Source of the DNA: Sphaerosporella brunnea | Lineage: Eukaryota > Ascomycota > Pezizomycetes > Pezizales > Pyronemataceae | Length of the DNA stretch: 64,000 bases | Assembly (NCBI GenBank): GCA_008704415.1 | Contig: VXIS01000059.1 | Span: 124,001-188,000 of the forward strand | Direction of reading: 5' to 3' | In this document: in pieces, positions 52,964-63,519 of the stretch | Numbering within the stretch: the stretch's first letter is position 1 | Layout: the number at the start of each line of letters is the position of its first letter | The notes under the pieces: model-generated | Seen by the model: only the letters and a program-made list of their open reading frames with translations | The model's database searches: none | Told to the model about the DNA's origin: nothing | Position numbers and translations under genes: made by a program

Positions 52964-54409
52964 CTACCTTCGCTGTCTCTTTGACGGCGGCTCAAGCGGT
53001 TTCGGATTCCTCGCAGCACCACCGCCCCTGCCCCTGCCGCTTGGAGTAGTCGGCACTGCCGCCCCGGGGGCCGCAATCTCGGTGCCGTTTGTTCTCCTGC
53101 GCTTCTTGGCGCTGGCTTCATCCCCCGAGACGTCCGCCTCGATTGCTTTTCTGCGGCCACCGCGACCGCGCGGCCTTTTTCCTCCACCTTCTGCTTCTTC
53201 GTTCTGGAGGAACACGTGCGGCTGGTACTTTCTCAGCCAGCAGTATACGCTCATGGGGTTCCGAGGATCGCCCTCGGCTTTTGCTGCTGACGAGCCCGCA
53301 TGTTCCACGAGCGGGATGTCTCCGTTGTAGCGCTCGTGGATCTCATTGTAGAATGCTTCTTCCTCTTCTAGGGTCATCAGGAAGGGGCTGCCTGCGCGGA
53401 GGTACTCGGGGGTTTGCCCGCGCCGGTAGTCCTCCACGTTGAGTGGTGGTTTCTGGGGAGCGTTCTCGGTTGCAGTTGGCAAGGCTTCTTCTAGTTCTTC
53501 TTGCTTGATAGGGGTGGTCGAGACGCCGTTGCTCTTTCTCTCTGCGGCTGCCTCGGCCGCGGCTTTCTTAGTCTGCTCTTCGGCATTTCTACGGGCTTGC
53601 TCCTCGTCGGCTTTCATTTTTTCGCGGATGGACCTGGGAGGAGTGCCCGCGATGCCACGCCTGTAATTCCATTCCCGGATTTCCTCCCGGTATGCCTCGT
53701 CATCTTCTTCGTCGTCGCTGTTGTATTTGGACCCAGCGGCGGCGGCGGCAGTTTTTTCGTCTTCTTCGTCATCGTCGTCGTCGTCACTGCTTTCGGCCTC
53801 CTCGTTACTGTTTTGTATCTCCTTCTCTGCGGCTTGCACTTCTGTGGCTTCCGCTTCCGCTTCATCGAGCTCCATGTCTTCAATGTCGTCGTCGTTCTGC
53901 TGGAGGAGGTTCAGGTCGTCGCCGTATAGGGCCGCTAGCATGGTCGGAGACATGAAGCGCGGAGGCGTGGCGCGTGACGGAGAGCCGATATTATGACGTC
54001 GGTCTTTCGGGATATGGGTGCTCTCGTTCAGGTCCAGCAGGAAATCCAGGATGCGTCTAACATCCGCGTGTCAGTTCACACCTCGACCAGAATAACAGCG
54101 AGGAAAAATGGGTACGTGTTCTGCTCTTGCACCCGACGGATCGCTTGCTTTGCTAGCTGCTCCTGCCTGAACAGCTCGTCGGATTGCCGCATCACCTCCT
54201 TGAACTTATGGCGGAGCTTGCGGTACTTTCTCCTGAACGTGCATGCTGTGTTAGTGTGGGTGTTGAGTTGAGGCGCGTTAGGTGTGTGTTTACTTGAAGG
54301 ATTTTTGGTGCGCGTGGTCTTTAGGAACGCTGCTTCCTGCATGCATCATAGATGGACCTCCGACTATTCCTGCTCCCCCGTTTGCCGATGCAAGTTCAGC
54401 TGAAGACAT
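52964..54409 (-). CDS. Iec3-like INO80 chromatin-remodelling subunit
   Basis: Resembles the fungal INO80 complex subunit Iec3. Starts at 54409 (MSSAELASANGGAGIVGG). The first intron splices at SFK/RKYRKLRHKFKEVMRQ, the diagnostic N-terminal helix, followed by SDELFRQEQLAKQAIRRVQE. A second intron leads to RILDFLLDLNESTHIPKDRR and the large last exon with MSPTMLAALYGDDLNLLQQN. The long middle is acidic (EAESSDDDDDDEEDE), followed by EDDEAYREEIREWNYRRGIA and PEYLRAGSPFLMTLEEEEAF. The C-terminus is basic with RGRGGRRKA and GRGRGGG motifs ending PPSKRQRR, a likely nuclear signal and DNA or nucleosome contact (inference). Confidence 0.85.
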
Positions 54410-54689
54410 GGTGACAATGTTTAGATGGGACGAATGCTCGGTGGTGGTAGTGGAGTGCGTTGGAGGTGGACGATTGCGACGGGTGGAATTAGGGGGGAAA
54501 AGCATTGTTGAAGACAGAAGAAGGCTGTCGGTTCGAGGGTGTTGCGACGACGACGTGTGTGTGAGGTGGATGAGGAACAAGGAGGTTTCCGTTTCTAAGA
54601 AAGATCACACACATCGCCAGCCGGAGCGGCGACACCACCACAGTGACCACACACTTCAGTGACCGGTAACCCCACCGAGTGTGGGGTGG
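54410..54689. other. Upstream region of IEC3, nothing recognised
   Basis: Leader and promoter of the minus-strand IEC3 gene; GTGTGT and GACGAC words but no clear box. Confidence 0.4.
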
Positions 54690-55260
54690 GGGGTTGTTTT
54701 AATCATATTGTATTCGGCCGCTTGCGGCCATGACATACAGGTGGAAGCAAAGCTGACCCTAGGCTCGAGTCCTCTGCGCTTCTGAAGGAAAAGTAACCAA
54801 AACCAAGGAAAATCGCACCAGATATGAAGGAGATTCGTGACCAAACGTAAGGAAAAGGAGACAGGATCAGGAAACACATTTAGGCCTTGGTTGGCCACAT
54901 TCCAACGTTGGTACTGTCTGAGAAGGCCATTACCGCCTCTGTACGCGTTCATCAGACAACAGGGCCTTAATAGATGTATTCATCCTTCGGCTCTTTCGCC
55001 CGTCCATTGTAGCACTGCCTATTCCACAATACAGCCTGCTCTTTGCGCCAACGAGCGCAGAACTTAAACAGGTATTCCCTTGTCTCGACTGGGTTGCCCG
55101 AGCAGAACCAGCACCTGTCATCTTCGCGCCTCTGGAGGTAGAGGGCCGTGGGTTCCTTGTTAGGCTTGAGCTGGAAAAAACGCGTAGCCAGTGACTTTTT
55201 GGTCCGGTATGCGATGGCGTCTGCCTTCTTGGAGCGTTTAGCGTGCGTTTATGATGTGTG
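54690..55260 (-). mobile_element. Second LINE family, 3' fragment with finger
   Basis: On the minus strand it reads AIAYRTKKSLATRFFQLKPN, then YLQRREDDRCWFCSGNPVET and REYLFKFCARWRKEQAVLWN, the C-terminal Cys-His finger of ORF2. The 3' untranslated region follows with GGCCGCAAGCGGCC and an ATATGATTAAAAC tail at the left border (54697-54710). The frame then breaks. 5'-truncated near 55260. Confidence 0.8.
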
Positions 55261-55668
55261 TTGCTTTGCTGCTGGGATGAGCCCCCGTGCAGAAGTAGTT
55301 AGAATAAGTAGATAGATGGTAGAGAAGGCGCTTAGATAGCACAGAGACGCAACGAAGCAGAAGCCGTCCACACCCCTACAGCTTGCGGAAGGGATTGTTA
55401 CATACGCGACGAGTGATCCGGCGGAGAGAAACAGAGCCGCATTTCCCCACTAAACTGTATCCGTGGTCCTTTGTGTGAATGCTGCACCAGCACAGGGCTA
55501 AAACCCTAGCGGCGATTGACTGCTATCGTAGCCCCACACAAATCCACACTTCGCCGCTTTGAGCTTTGCGACAATCACGATCAACGCGACAACCCCGAAC
55601 GCCACGCCCAACGACCAACCCGACCGACCAGTAACGTTAACCGACCCGAGAATTAACGACCGCCCAAC
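55261..55668. promoter_or_regulatory. RPL37 upstream region with an ACCCTA box
   Basis: Nearly 400 bases without a gene. AAAACCCTAGC at 55499-55510 resembles the TTAGGG/AACCCTA sites used by Tbf1-type factors in ribosomal protein promoters of some fungi. Its position 160 bases before the start codon fits such use. Confidence 0.4.
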
Positions 55669-56279
55669 ATGACCAAGGGAACTGGGTACGTTCGATCTGA
55701 TCCGCCGGAGGGAATTTTTGGCGAGGGGACCGGGAAGGCGATTGCGGTGGAGGGAGGATAGGAGGGCCCAAGAGGAGGGACTGCGTCACTCGATGGGGGG
55801 AATGCTGTGGAATTTGGAGAGAAGCTGGAGCTGACTGGGTGCTGTCTATAGATCCTTCGGAAAGCGCCACGTTCGTAGCCCACCGTCCTGCTGCTGCTTG
55901 CAAGCCGAATTGTTCGTCGAATCAACTGTCTGACAACTTCACAGAACAAGTCGCACACCCTGTGCCGTCGTTGCGGACGTCGCTCTTTCCACATCCAGAA
56001 GAGCACCTGCTCTTCGTGCGGATACCCTGCCGCTAAGACCCGCAAGTGTACGTTCACCGACCCCCGCGTCTCGCTGCTCCTCGACATTTTTTCGGACTGG
56101 CCTGACACGTGCGTGCTGCAGACAACTGGTCCGAGAAGGCCAAGAGGAGAAAGACCACCGGTACCGGACGCATGCGTTACCTCAAGACCGTCTCTCGCCG
56201 CTTCTCAAACGGCTTCCAGGTCGGCCAGCCCAAGGGTGCTCGCGGCTCCGTCGCTGAGGCTCCCGCCGCTTCCGCGTAA
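55669..56279 (+). CDS. RPL37: 60S ribosomal protein eL37
   Basis: Zinc-binding ribosomal protein of the large subunit. Four exons in phase: 55669-55685, a 19-base microexon 55852-55870, 55945-56047 and 56122-56279, giving 98 residues. The joined N-terminus is [20 protein letters not shown], then the zinc site [20 protein letters not shown] (four cysteines) and [20 protein letters not shown] with [20 protein letters not shown]. All signatures of eL37 are intact. Introns of 166, 74 and 74 bases; I looked for box C/D snoRNA signals in the first intron and saw none. Very high expression is expected. Confidence 0.95.
55852..55870 (+). other. 19-base microexon of RPL37
   Basis: ATCCTTCGGAAAGCGCCAC supplies SFGKRH, the conserved N-terminal segment. 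The acceptor CTATAG precedes it and the donor GTTCGT follows. Confidence 0.9.
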
Positions 56280-57273
56280 ATAACCACCTCTTCCACCAAA
56301 ATAAGCAGCGTTCTCATTCGGTCTCTCCTATGTTCGGGCTTCTTTGGGGTGTGGGGAGTATGGTGTCTGTGGCGGAAAAACAAATTGGGGCAAATGTTTG
56401 ATACAACAACGGCTATTATGCCCCGTACCCCGTGGTTTTGTCGAAATTCGCTCCGTGCCCCGTGAAAAAGAATGTATCTACCGTACCCTGTCTACTACGC
56501 TGCGCCCATCTGCGTGAACTATCTGCACCACAGGGTCTCCCGCAGTAGCACTGTCCCCATCTCGTCTCGGCCACTACCTATCCTCGTTGCGTCTCCTCAA
56601 GCACGCGAACAACTATACTGGTCGGTTGCCTTGCCGGCTGTTTCCGTTTGACATGCTGTTACCGAGGAACTTTAATTACTACGGTGTTTGCTTTTCTTCT
56701 GCTACTACTGGTCTGGCGGTTCTTTTTCGCACGGTGTACCTTGGTCAAGTGTACTTTTCTTCGAAGGATCGTCCGAGCGTTGTTGTGGCAATGAGAACGA
56801 GTGATGAGGTTGCACTGGCTGGGTCCAATGCGATGTTGGAGAAAGCAGACCGAACCCAACTCTCAGACTGTGAATGACGCCGTTGAGGCTGAGGCAGCTA
56901 GCTGCTGTGGCCACCAAGCTGAATGCTGCAAAATGTATCTCTCCGAAGGCAGACTCAGTACCGAAGAATTCCTGATGTGCCGCGCAGTGGCGCAGTGACT
57001 TCGCCACTGCGCGGTATAAGGAATTCTACGGTATGTAAGGCAAAACGATGATTGGTTGTTATACTCATCGGGATGAGGTTGGATGGGCAGTCCATGAGTC
57101 AACCTGACACACAACCCCTGTCGCTGCGGCTCTAAAACTAACCACTGCACTGCTTATGAATGACGCACCACTAGCATTCTGCCTTTTATTTGCCTCCACA
57201 ACATCTTCACCTCCACAACATCTTCACCTCCATCCCGGATCCGCCAAACGCACGCAATCACCTCTTGGGAATC
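56280..57273. other. Intergenic with a strong hairpin and a short tandem repeat
   Basis: No gene supported. A perfect 13-bp stem lies at 56980-57014 and a short tandem repeat (CTCCACAACATCTTCAC, two copies) at 57194-57230 is in the leader of the next gene. Confidence 0.6.
56966..57026. repeat. Hairpin with outer and inner arms
   Basis: Inner stem CCGCGCAGTGGCG (56980-56992) and CGCCACTGCGCGG (57002-57014), 9-base loop. Outer arms GAATTCCT (56966-56973) and AGGAATTC (57019-57026). Confidence 0.9.
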
Positions 57274-60200
57274 ATGGACGCCTCGGCTCAAGTTCAGCAA
57301 CCGACAAATGAAGCTGGAGGGGGAGAACAAAAACGCCGACGGAGACCACGCGGAGGTAAGAAGCCTGTCGGAGGCAACAGTGGTGTTGCAGGAGACGAGA
57401 CGAGAGACGCTGGCACCAAAGCGGAGGGCGGAGATCGACGGCCACCACGGTTTCGACGACGGGGACCAGGATCCAGTGCTCAGGCACCGGCACCGACGCC
57501 CTCTGCCCCCGCATCAGACCTCTCCGCCCCAAACACAGCTCCCAATTCCGAGGTCGATACTGCTCAAGCTCCGGCTCCAGCCCATCGCAAACGCATCCGC
57601 CATCGAAAACCAAGGACGGATGATACTGCGGAACAGCCACAGCCATCGCAACCCCGAAACCCTCGACGTCGAGCCTTCGGCGCCCAGCTGAGTCAGGATG
57701 TACCTGAGGCTCCCTCGCCCACTCCCACTGCTGCGCCTACTCGCATCCGCGGCGACGCACCTGATTTTGTCCCTGGTCCCGCCGATTTGGCCACACGGAT
57801 TCACAGAGAGATCAGCAATGGGACGTACGAGTGCATGGTTTGCTACGCCAGTGTGCATCGTAAGTCGAAGGTGTGGAATTGTAAATGCTGCTGGGCAGTA
57901 TTTCACTTGAACTGCATAAAAAAGTGGGGGAAACAGGGACTACAGCAAGAGAGCAGAGCACCCGTAGGCGCCGATGGTGAACCGACAAGAACGTGGAGAT
58001 GCCCAGCTTGTAATAATCCGAGTGCGGAGCTCCCAGATCTTTATACTTGCTGGTGTGGGAAGGAATCGCAGCCGGAGGGTGCTAGATATTTACCGCCGCA
58101 TAGGTTAGTCTTTTGTGTCGTTTTGTAAAGAAGGCTGGGCTAATGATGAGCAGCTGTGGGCAGACGTGTGGCAAACAGTTGACCAATCCGAAGAAGTGTC
58201 CGCATAGCTGTACCGCGCAATGCCATGCAGGCCCCTGTGCCCCTTGTAATGCAATGGGGCCTGTGATGACTTGCTTTTGTGGAAGGGCATCACAACAGAA
58301 ACGATGTGCGGATACCAACTACGATGGAGGCTTCAGCTGTGGGCAGATTTGCGGGGAGCTCATGCCTTGCGGCGAACACACTTGTTCGAGACCATGTCAC
58401 CCGCTTTTGTGCGGAGATTGCGAAGTCTTGGAGCTGGTAAAGTGTTACTGCGGTAATGAGATAAAGGAGATGCAATGTTGCAACAAAGAAAATCCTAAGG
58501 AGTCTATGAGACTCGATGTCAACTCGGACAATGAATATTCGGACGACGACGAGCTCGACGAATGGACTGGTTATTACGAGTGCCGTAAGGTATGCGACAG
58601 GTGAGCATTCTTTCTCCTTCCTTTCATTTTTATGTGCTGACTCGTTTCAGACCTTTCGCTTGTGGGATTCACCGTTGCCGGAAGACCTGTCACCCACAGG
58701 ATATCGAGGAAGGAAAATGTCCTTGTGATCCATCAGTTATCACCCATTGTCCTTGCGGCAAAACACCGCTTACGGAGCTCTTGTCTGAGCCGCGGCCCAA
58801 TTGCGAAGCTCCGATCCCTTCCTGCTCCAAAGTCTGCAACAAGATACTTCCTTGCGGCCATCTCTGCACTGAGACTTGCCACGACGGAGAATGTGGCGCT
58901 TGTCTAAAGGTTGTCGAGCTCCCTTGCCGATGCGGAAAGACTATCAATACCACTTTATGCCCTCAAACCGCTGACTACCAGCCTCCTCACTGCATGCGCA
59001 ACTGCAGAGCTGGTTTGAACTGCGGAAGGCATGAGTGTGGTGAAAAGTGTTGTTCCGGAGAAGCAAAGGCGCAGGAAAGATTGGCTGCCAGGAGGAAAAT
59101 GCGACCTTTGGCTTCTACTCCGGGCTTACAGACGGACGACGGGGTCGAGCCTGAACACATTTGCACCAGACCCTGCGAAAGGCTGTTGAAGTGCGGAATA
59201 CACCACTGCTCGATGCTATGTCACCGAGGCCCCTGTGGAACCTGTTTGGAGGCATCTTTCGACGAGTTGACTTGTCATTGTGGAGAGACTTCAATTCAGC
59301 CTCCAGTTCCCTGTGGCACAAAGCCTCCGAGGTGCCATTTTCCTTGCACCAGACCAACCGCTTGTGGACATCCACCCGTTCAGCATGAATGTCATCCGGA
59401 CGAAGAGCATTGCCCAAAGTGTCCATATTTGACGGAGAAGCTCTGCAAGTGTGGCAAGAAGAGGATTACTGCTGTCCCCTGTTGGCGAGATTCCGTTTCC
59501 TGTGGTACCATTTGCGGAAAGCGTCTTTCTTGCGGTTCTCACCTTTGCCGCACGCCTTGCCACGACGGCGAGTGCGAGGAGCCTTGCAAGCAGAAATGCG
59601 GAAAACCCAAGCCTTCATGCGGACATCCGTGTATTGACGCATGCCATGCCCCTTTCCAGTGCTCAGAGGATAAGCCGTGCCAGGAAAAACTCAAGCTATC
59701 TTGTGCTTGTGGTGGGATCAAGCAAGAAGTCAAATGCGGAGCCACCAAAGCGAAGCCCTCAGGTAACCAAAAGGAAGTTCCCTGCACCGACGCATGCCGT
59801 TCTCGCCGCCTCGCTATGGCTCTTGACCTCGACCCCGAGCGCGAGGGCACCCCCGCCTATTCGGACGAGACTATCGCAACCTACAACCGCGACCCCAAAT
59901 GGGCCACAGCAATCGAAGCCAAATTCCGCGCTTTTGCCAGCAAGGAAGACCAAAAACGCCTACAATTCGCACCTATGCGTGCACCGCTCCGCCAGTTTTT
60001 GCACCTCCTATCCGCTGACTACGGCCTCGACAGCGAGTCGCAGGACCCGGAGCCGTACCGTAGCGTTGTCGTGCGGAAATCCGCCAACTTCGTTGTCGCG
60101 CCTAGGAAAACCCTTGCAGAGGTTGCAGGCGCGAAGGCGCCTGCCGCTGCTCCCGCGGCGCTCCAGCAGCTCAAGAAGATCGTCCGTGGCAACGCGGCTA

Positions 60201-60754
60201 ACGCGTTTGTACTCAAGGGTATCCGCGTCGGACTACTCGCGGCGGAACTGGAGAAAGAACTGTCGCCGACCCTCAAGGAGAGCCAGTTACGCTTTGACAT
60301 GTCGTGGTATGGAGACGAAGATGTGCTCCTCAAACCCCGCGCCTCGTCCCTGGCGGTCGAACAGATGGAGGCGGAGCTGCACGCGCTCAGCACTAAGCTT
60401 AAGCGCGCTGTTGCCGCCAAGGGTCTCGCCGACACGGCGGAACTGTGTTGGGTTGGCGCGGACGGCAGGATCGCGAATAGGGATGGCGCGGGCTGGAGCG
60501 TCGCTAATTCCAGGAAGGCGGTGCCCCCGAGTCCCGCACCATGCACCTGGATGATGCCCAGCCGGAACGGGTTCGAGGTGTTCAGCGGTGCGGGTGGAGA
60601 CTCGACGGCTACTATTGCTGGACAGAAGAGTAGGGAGAACTTGAAGAAGGAGAAGGAGAAGGAGAAAGAGGTTGTTGACAGCTGGGAAATGGAGGCCGAT
60701 ACTGAGGAGCTACAGGAACAGCAACAGCTCCTCCAGCAGGAGAAGCAGGAGTAA
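57274..60754 (+). CDS. NFX1/FAP1-type zinc-finger protein
   Basis: NFX1 family; yeast FAP1 binds the FKBP12 prolyl isomerase and human NFX1 is a transcriptional repressor. Three exons: 57274-58103, 58151-58600 and 58651-60754, for 1127 residues. The N-terminus is basic and disordered; a RING-CH-like finger (CMVCYASVHRKSKVWNCKCC to WRCPACNN) comes at about residue 185-265. Eight or more NFX1 repeats follow (PCGEHTCSRPCHPLLCGDC, CGHLCTETCHDGECGACLK, CGIHHCSMLCHRGPCGTCLE, CGSHLCRTPCHDGECEEPC). After them an R3H-like region (WATAIEAKFRAFASKEDQKR to APLRQFLHLLSADYGLD) and a Glu/Gln-rich C-terminus (EELQEQQQLLQQEKQE). Domain order and length fit FAP1 well. Confidence 0.93.
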
Positions 60755-62163
60755 GGCTTTCATGATTTGGGTTTTCCTTGCTTACAATTGATGGTTAGTG
60801 CATATATATGGCGGTGTATTGTTTTCTGTCCCGGTCTCTATTGTTTTTCTACTGTATCTTGTCTTCCTTTCCGGTCGACGTATCTTGGGCTCGTAAGGTG
60901 GCGTTGGCGTGTTGTAGATTTTTGCTTGCAACTGCTGCTGGCTAGAAAAAGACATTTACGGGTTTTTTCAACCAAATTTCGCATGAAGGTTGCTATGAAA
61001 GCTCCTCCTCACCGACAAGTTCGGCTGCACTCTTATTGGGGGGGTAGGTAGATCGCATCGAGTGACTCGTAGTGAATCCTTTCAGCCATTGATATCGACC
61101 TCTGACTTGCAAAGCACACCCCCACACCGATCGTTCCCCCTTTTATATATTTCCTTGCCCCCCTTTTCTTCTTCTGGTATATATGTATGTACGAGTTCCA
61201 TGCTTGCGACCCGCTTCCGGCTTCAATTCAACTTCGTGTCTCGCACCACCGCCACCAGCAGCTACGCCAACAGCGACGGCAATTGCAACACAAATGGAGT
61301 TGAAAGCAAAGCAAGAAGTAAGTAAATGTGGCATAAATTCTATAATTCCCACCTTTCCCCCCGCCTCGCATGTTCATTCACCAGCAAGCAAAAAAAAAAA
61401 AAAAAGGCAAAAAGCATATACACGGTGTGGTGGTCATCATCAAGGAGAAAAAAGAAGAAGAGGAAAATAAATAGCTAAATCAAAAAAAAAAAAAAAAAAA
61501 AGGAAAAAAAAAAAGGAAAATAATGATAATAATAATACTAACTATCCCACAGACCTCACCTCCCCCCTCACTACTCCCCCAACCCTCCTCTCCCCTCCCG
61601 CCCGCGACATGAAACAGAATCCGGCAATAACATCAAGGTCGGAAACAAGCAAGCAAACAAGCAAGCAAACATAACACCCAGCAATGACAGCACAAAACAC
61701 ACATGAAAATCAAACACAAGAAAAACACACAATCAACCATCACAATCTCCTCAACGAACACAACAAAGCTCAAGCAAAGATAATAAAGCGGAAATATGAT
61801 GAAAATGCAAATGCCAACAAACAAGATTCCCACCATCACCACAATCATCACCGGCATAATAGAAGTTACTACTACCGCATCAAACGAATGCAAAGGCAAA
61901 AGGCAAAAGGAATCAATAAGTAGAAGAACCCCCCCCCCAAAAAAAAACCCCATCCAGCCTCTAACCGTGATGTGAAAAACCAGAAGAAAAAAAAAAGCAA
62001 GGACGAAACATGCAAAGATGCAAAGATATCACACCCCCCCCCCCCCCGGCTCCATCGTCATCGTCAAGCTGTATATTACCGCCTTCCTCTGCCGCTACCC
62101 TCATCACCCCCCCAAACCCCCAGCCAAACCGGTTGGGAGGTGTCACAGCCGAAACCCAGCTTT
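60755..62163. other. 1.4 kb intergenic, homopolymer-rich
   Basis: Between the FAP1-like and cyclin genes (convergent). Long A runs at 61389-61405, 61480-61512 and 61943-61949, and a C run at 62033-62046. No gene recognised. Confidence 0.6.
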
Positions 62164-63519
62164 CTAAGCCGAGGCCGCGTTATCACCCGGCGGCGGGGGC
62201 GGCGAGGGTGGCAAGAGTGACGTACGTAAGTTCGCATTCGCAATAGCTTCGCGGGCATAGAACTGTACGAGCATGGTTCCATACGCCTCCAATTCCTCTA
62301 CAGGCACCGACAGGCGGAAGTCGTTCAGGATGAGGAATTGCAGTTCGAGGTGGTTGAGTTCCGCTAGTGGTAAGCCACCGACCTGTTTGTTTCCATCCCG
62401 TCAGCCATGATAGGATGAGGATGAAGAGTAAGGTTGACATACCTTTGCGTATCTCGAGTTTGTATAGAATACATCTGAAAAGAACTTGGAAGCACACGTC
62501 ACTCCTGCTATTACCAATCGATGTATATTATAGCTGTCAACTACAAACACATGTGATGGATGGTGTGGCGGCTCAGCAGCAGCAGCAGCAGCAGGAGAAG
62601 GCGCCTCGGTTCCATTCTCTGCCGTCGACACCGTTCCCCCCATCCCGCCCTGCATATGCTTCTTGTTTACGCGTTCGGTCATGCGGTCAAAATAGACCAG
62701 CAGGGACAAAAAGACCTCGTACGTAGTCGGGCAGTATTTATGTATTCGGGAGAGATAGCTCAAGATGGTTATGCTAGGCACGTTTTTACCGTGGAAAGCA
62801 AGAACGCTGTTGGTGGTTGTGCTCATCGCTCCTACCGCATCTGGAGGCGGTATGGTACGCTGCAAGTGCTCATGTTGTCGGTCGTTGGTGGTGGTGATCT
62901 TGGTCAGAAGCGCCGCTACCATCTCTATCACATCCCCGACCGGCATGCTGCTGATCTCGTACCGCCGTTTCTCCTCATCCCCTCGGTCCCCTCGGCGGTT
63001 CCTCCGCGGCGGCGTCTGCGACCGCGCCATCGCTCTGTCTTCCTTTGCTAGCTCTACCACGTGGTTTAGGTTGCGCAGCAAGATCGGCGGCGTCTCTTGC
63101 GATGCACGCTTGCTGCTGGCTCTTGCGGGCGAGGTAGTGACGGAAGAAGAAGAGGTGGACGGCAAGGCAGAAGCTCCGCCGCTCTGTGGCGGAGGTATCG
63201 GCTGGTCGTAGGGGTTCGAGTTGCTCGAGCCAGACGACGATATTTGGTGCGGTGGGTGCGCGGGTGCGGCAGCGGGTGCGTGTGGGTGCACGGGAGTCGA
63301 ATGGTGTCGGAACACCGACGGCGGGGCTCCGCGTGCGGAGGTGATAGGTTCTCGAGGCGGTGGGATTGCGGAGGAAGAGTTCGAGGATCGTGGTGCTGGT
63401 GCCCATTGGTCGGCGGTTGTTGTCGTGGTGGAGGAGGTGTGCGCAAGCGCTGGACGATATGCGCTGCTCTCGGGGTGCGTTATCATCATGTTATCGGATC
63501 GTAATCCAACCTGTAGCAT
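62164..63519 (-). CDS. Pho80-like cyclin
   Basis: Cyclin of the Pho80/PCL class, partner of a Pho85-type kinase in phosphate and nutrient signalling in yeast. The start at 63519 (MLQVGLRSDNMMITHPESSA) is my choice. Ser/Pro/Ala/His-rich first 150 residues; then VGDVIEMVAALLTKITTTND and the cyclin box: FHGKNVPSITILSYLSRIHK, TTYEVFLSLLVYFDRMTERV, YNIHRLVIAGVTCASKFFSD and FYTNSRYAK. A 50-base intron (62393-62442) follows, then VGGLPLAELNHLELQFLILN and DFRLSVPVEELEAYGTMLVQ. The SKFFSD...F(Y)TNSRYAKVGG block is diagnostic. The tail is Pro-rich. An insertion with Ala runs lies inside the cyclin box. Confidence 0.9.

Noticed and set aside
55686..55851. RPL37 first intron as host of a snoRNA
   Set aside because: No box C (RTGATGA) and box D (CTGA) pair at suitable distance with terminal stem was found.
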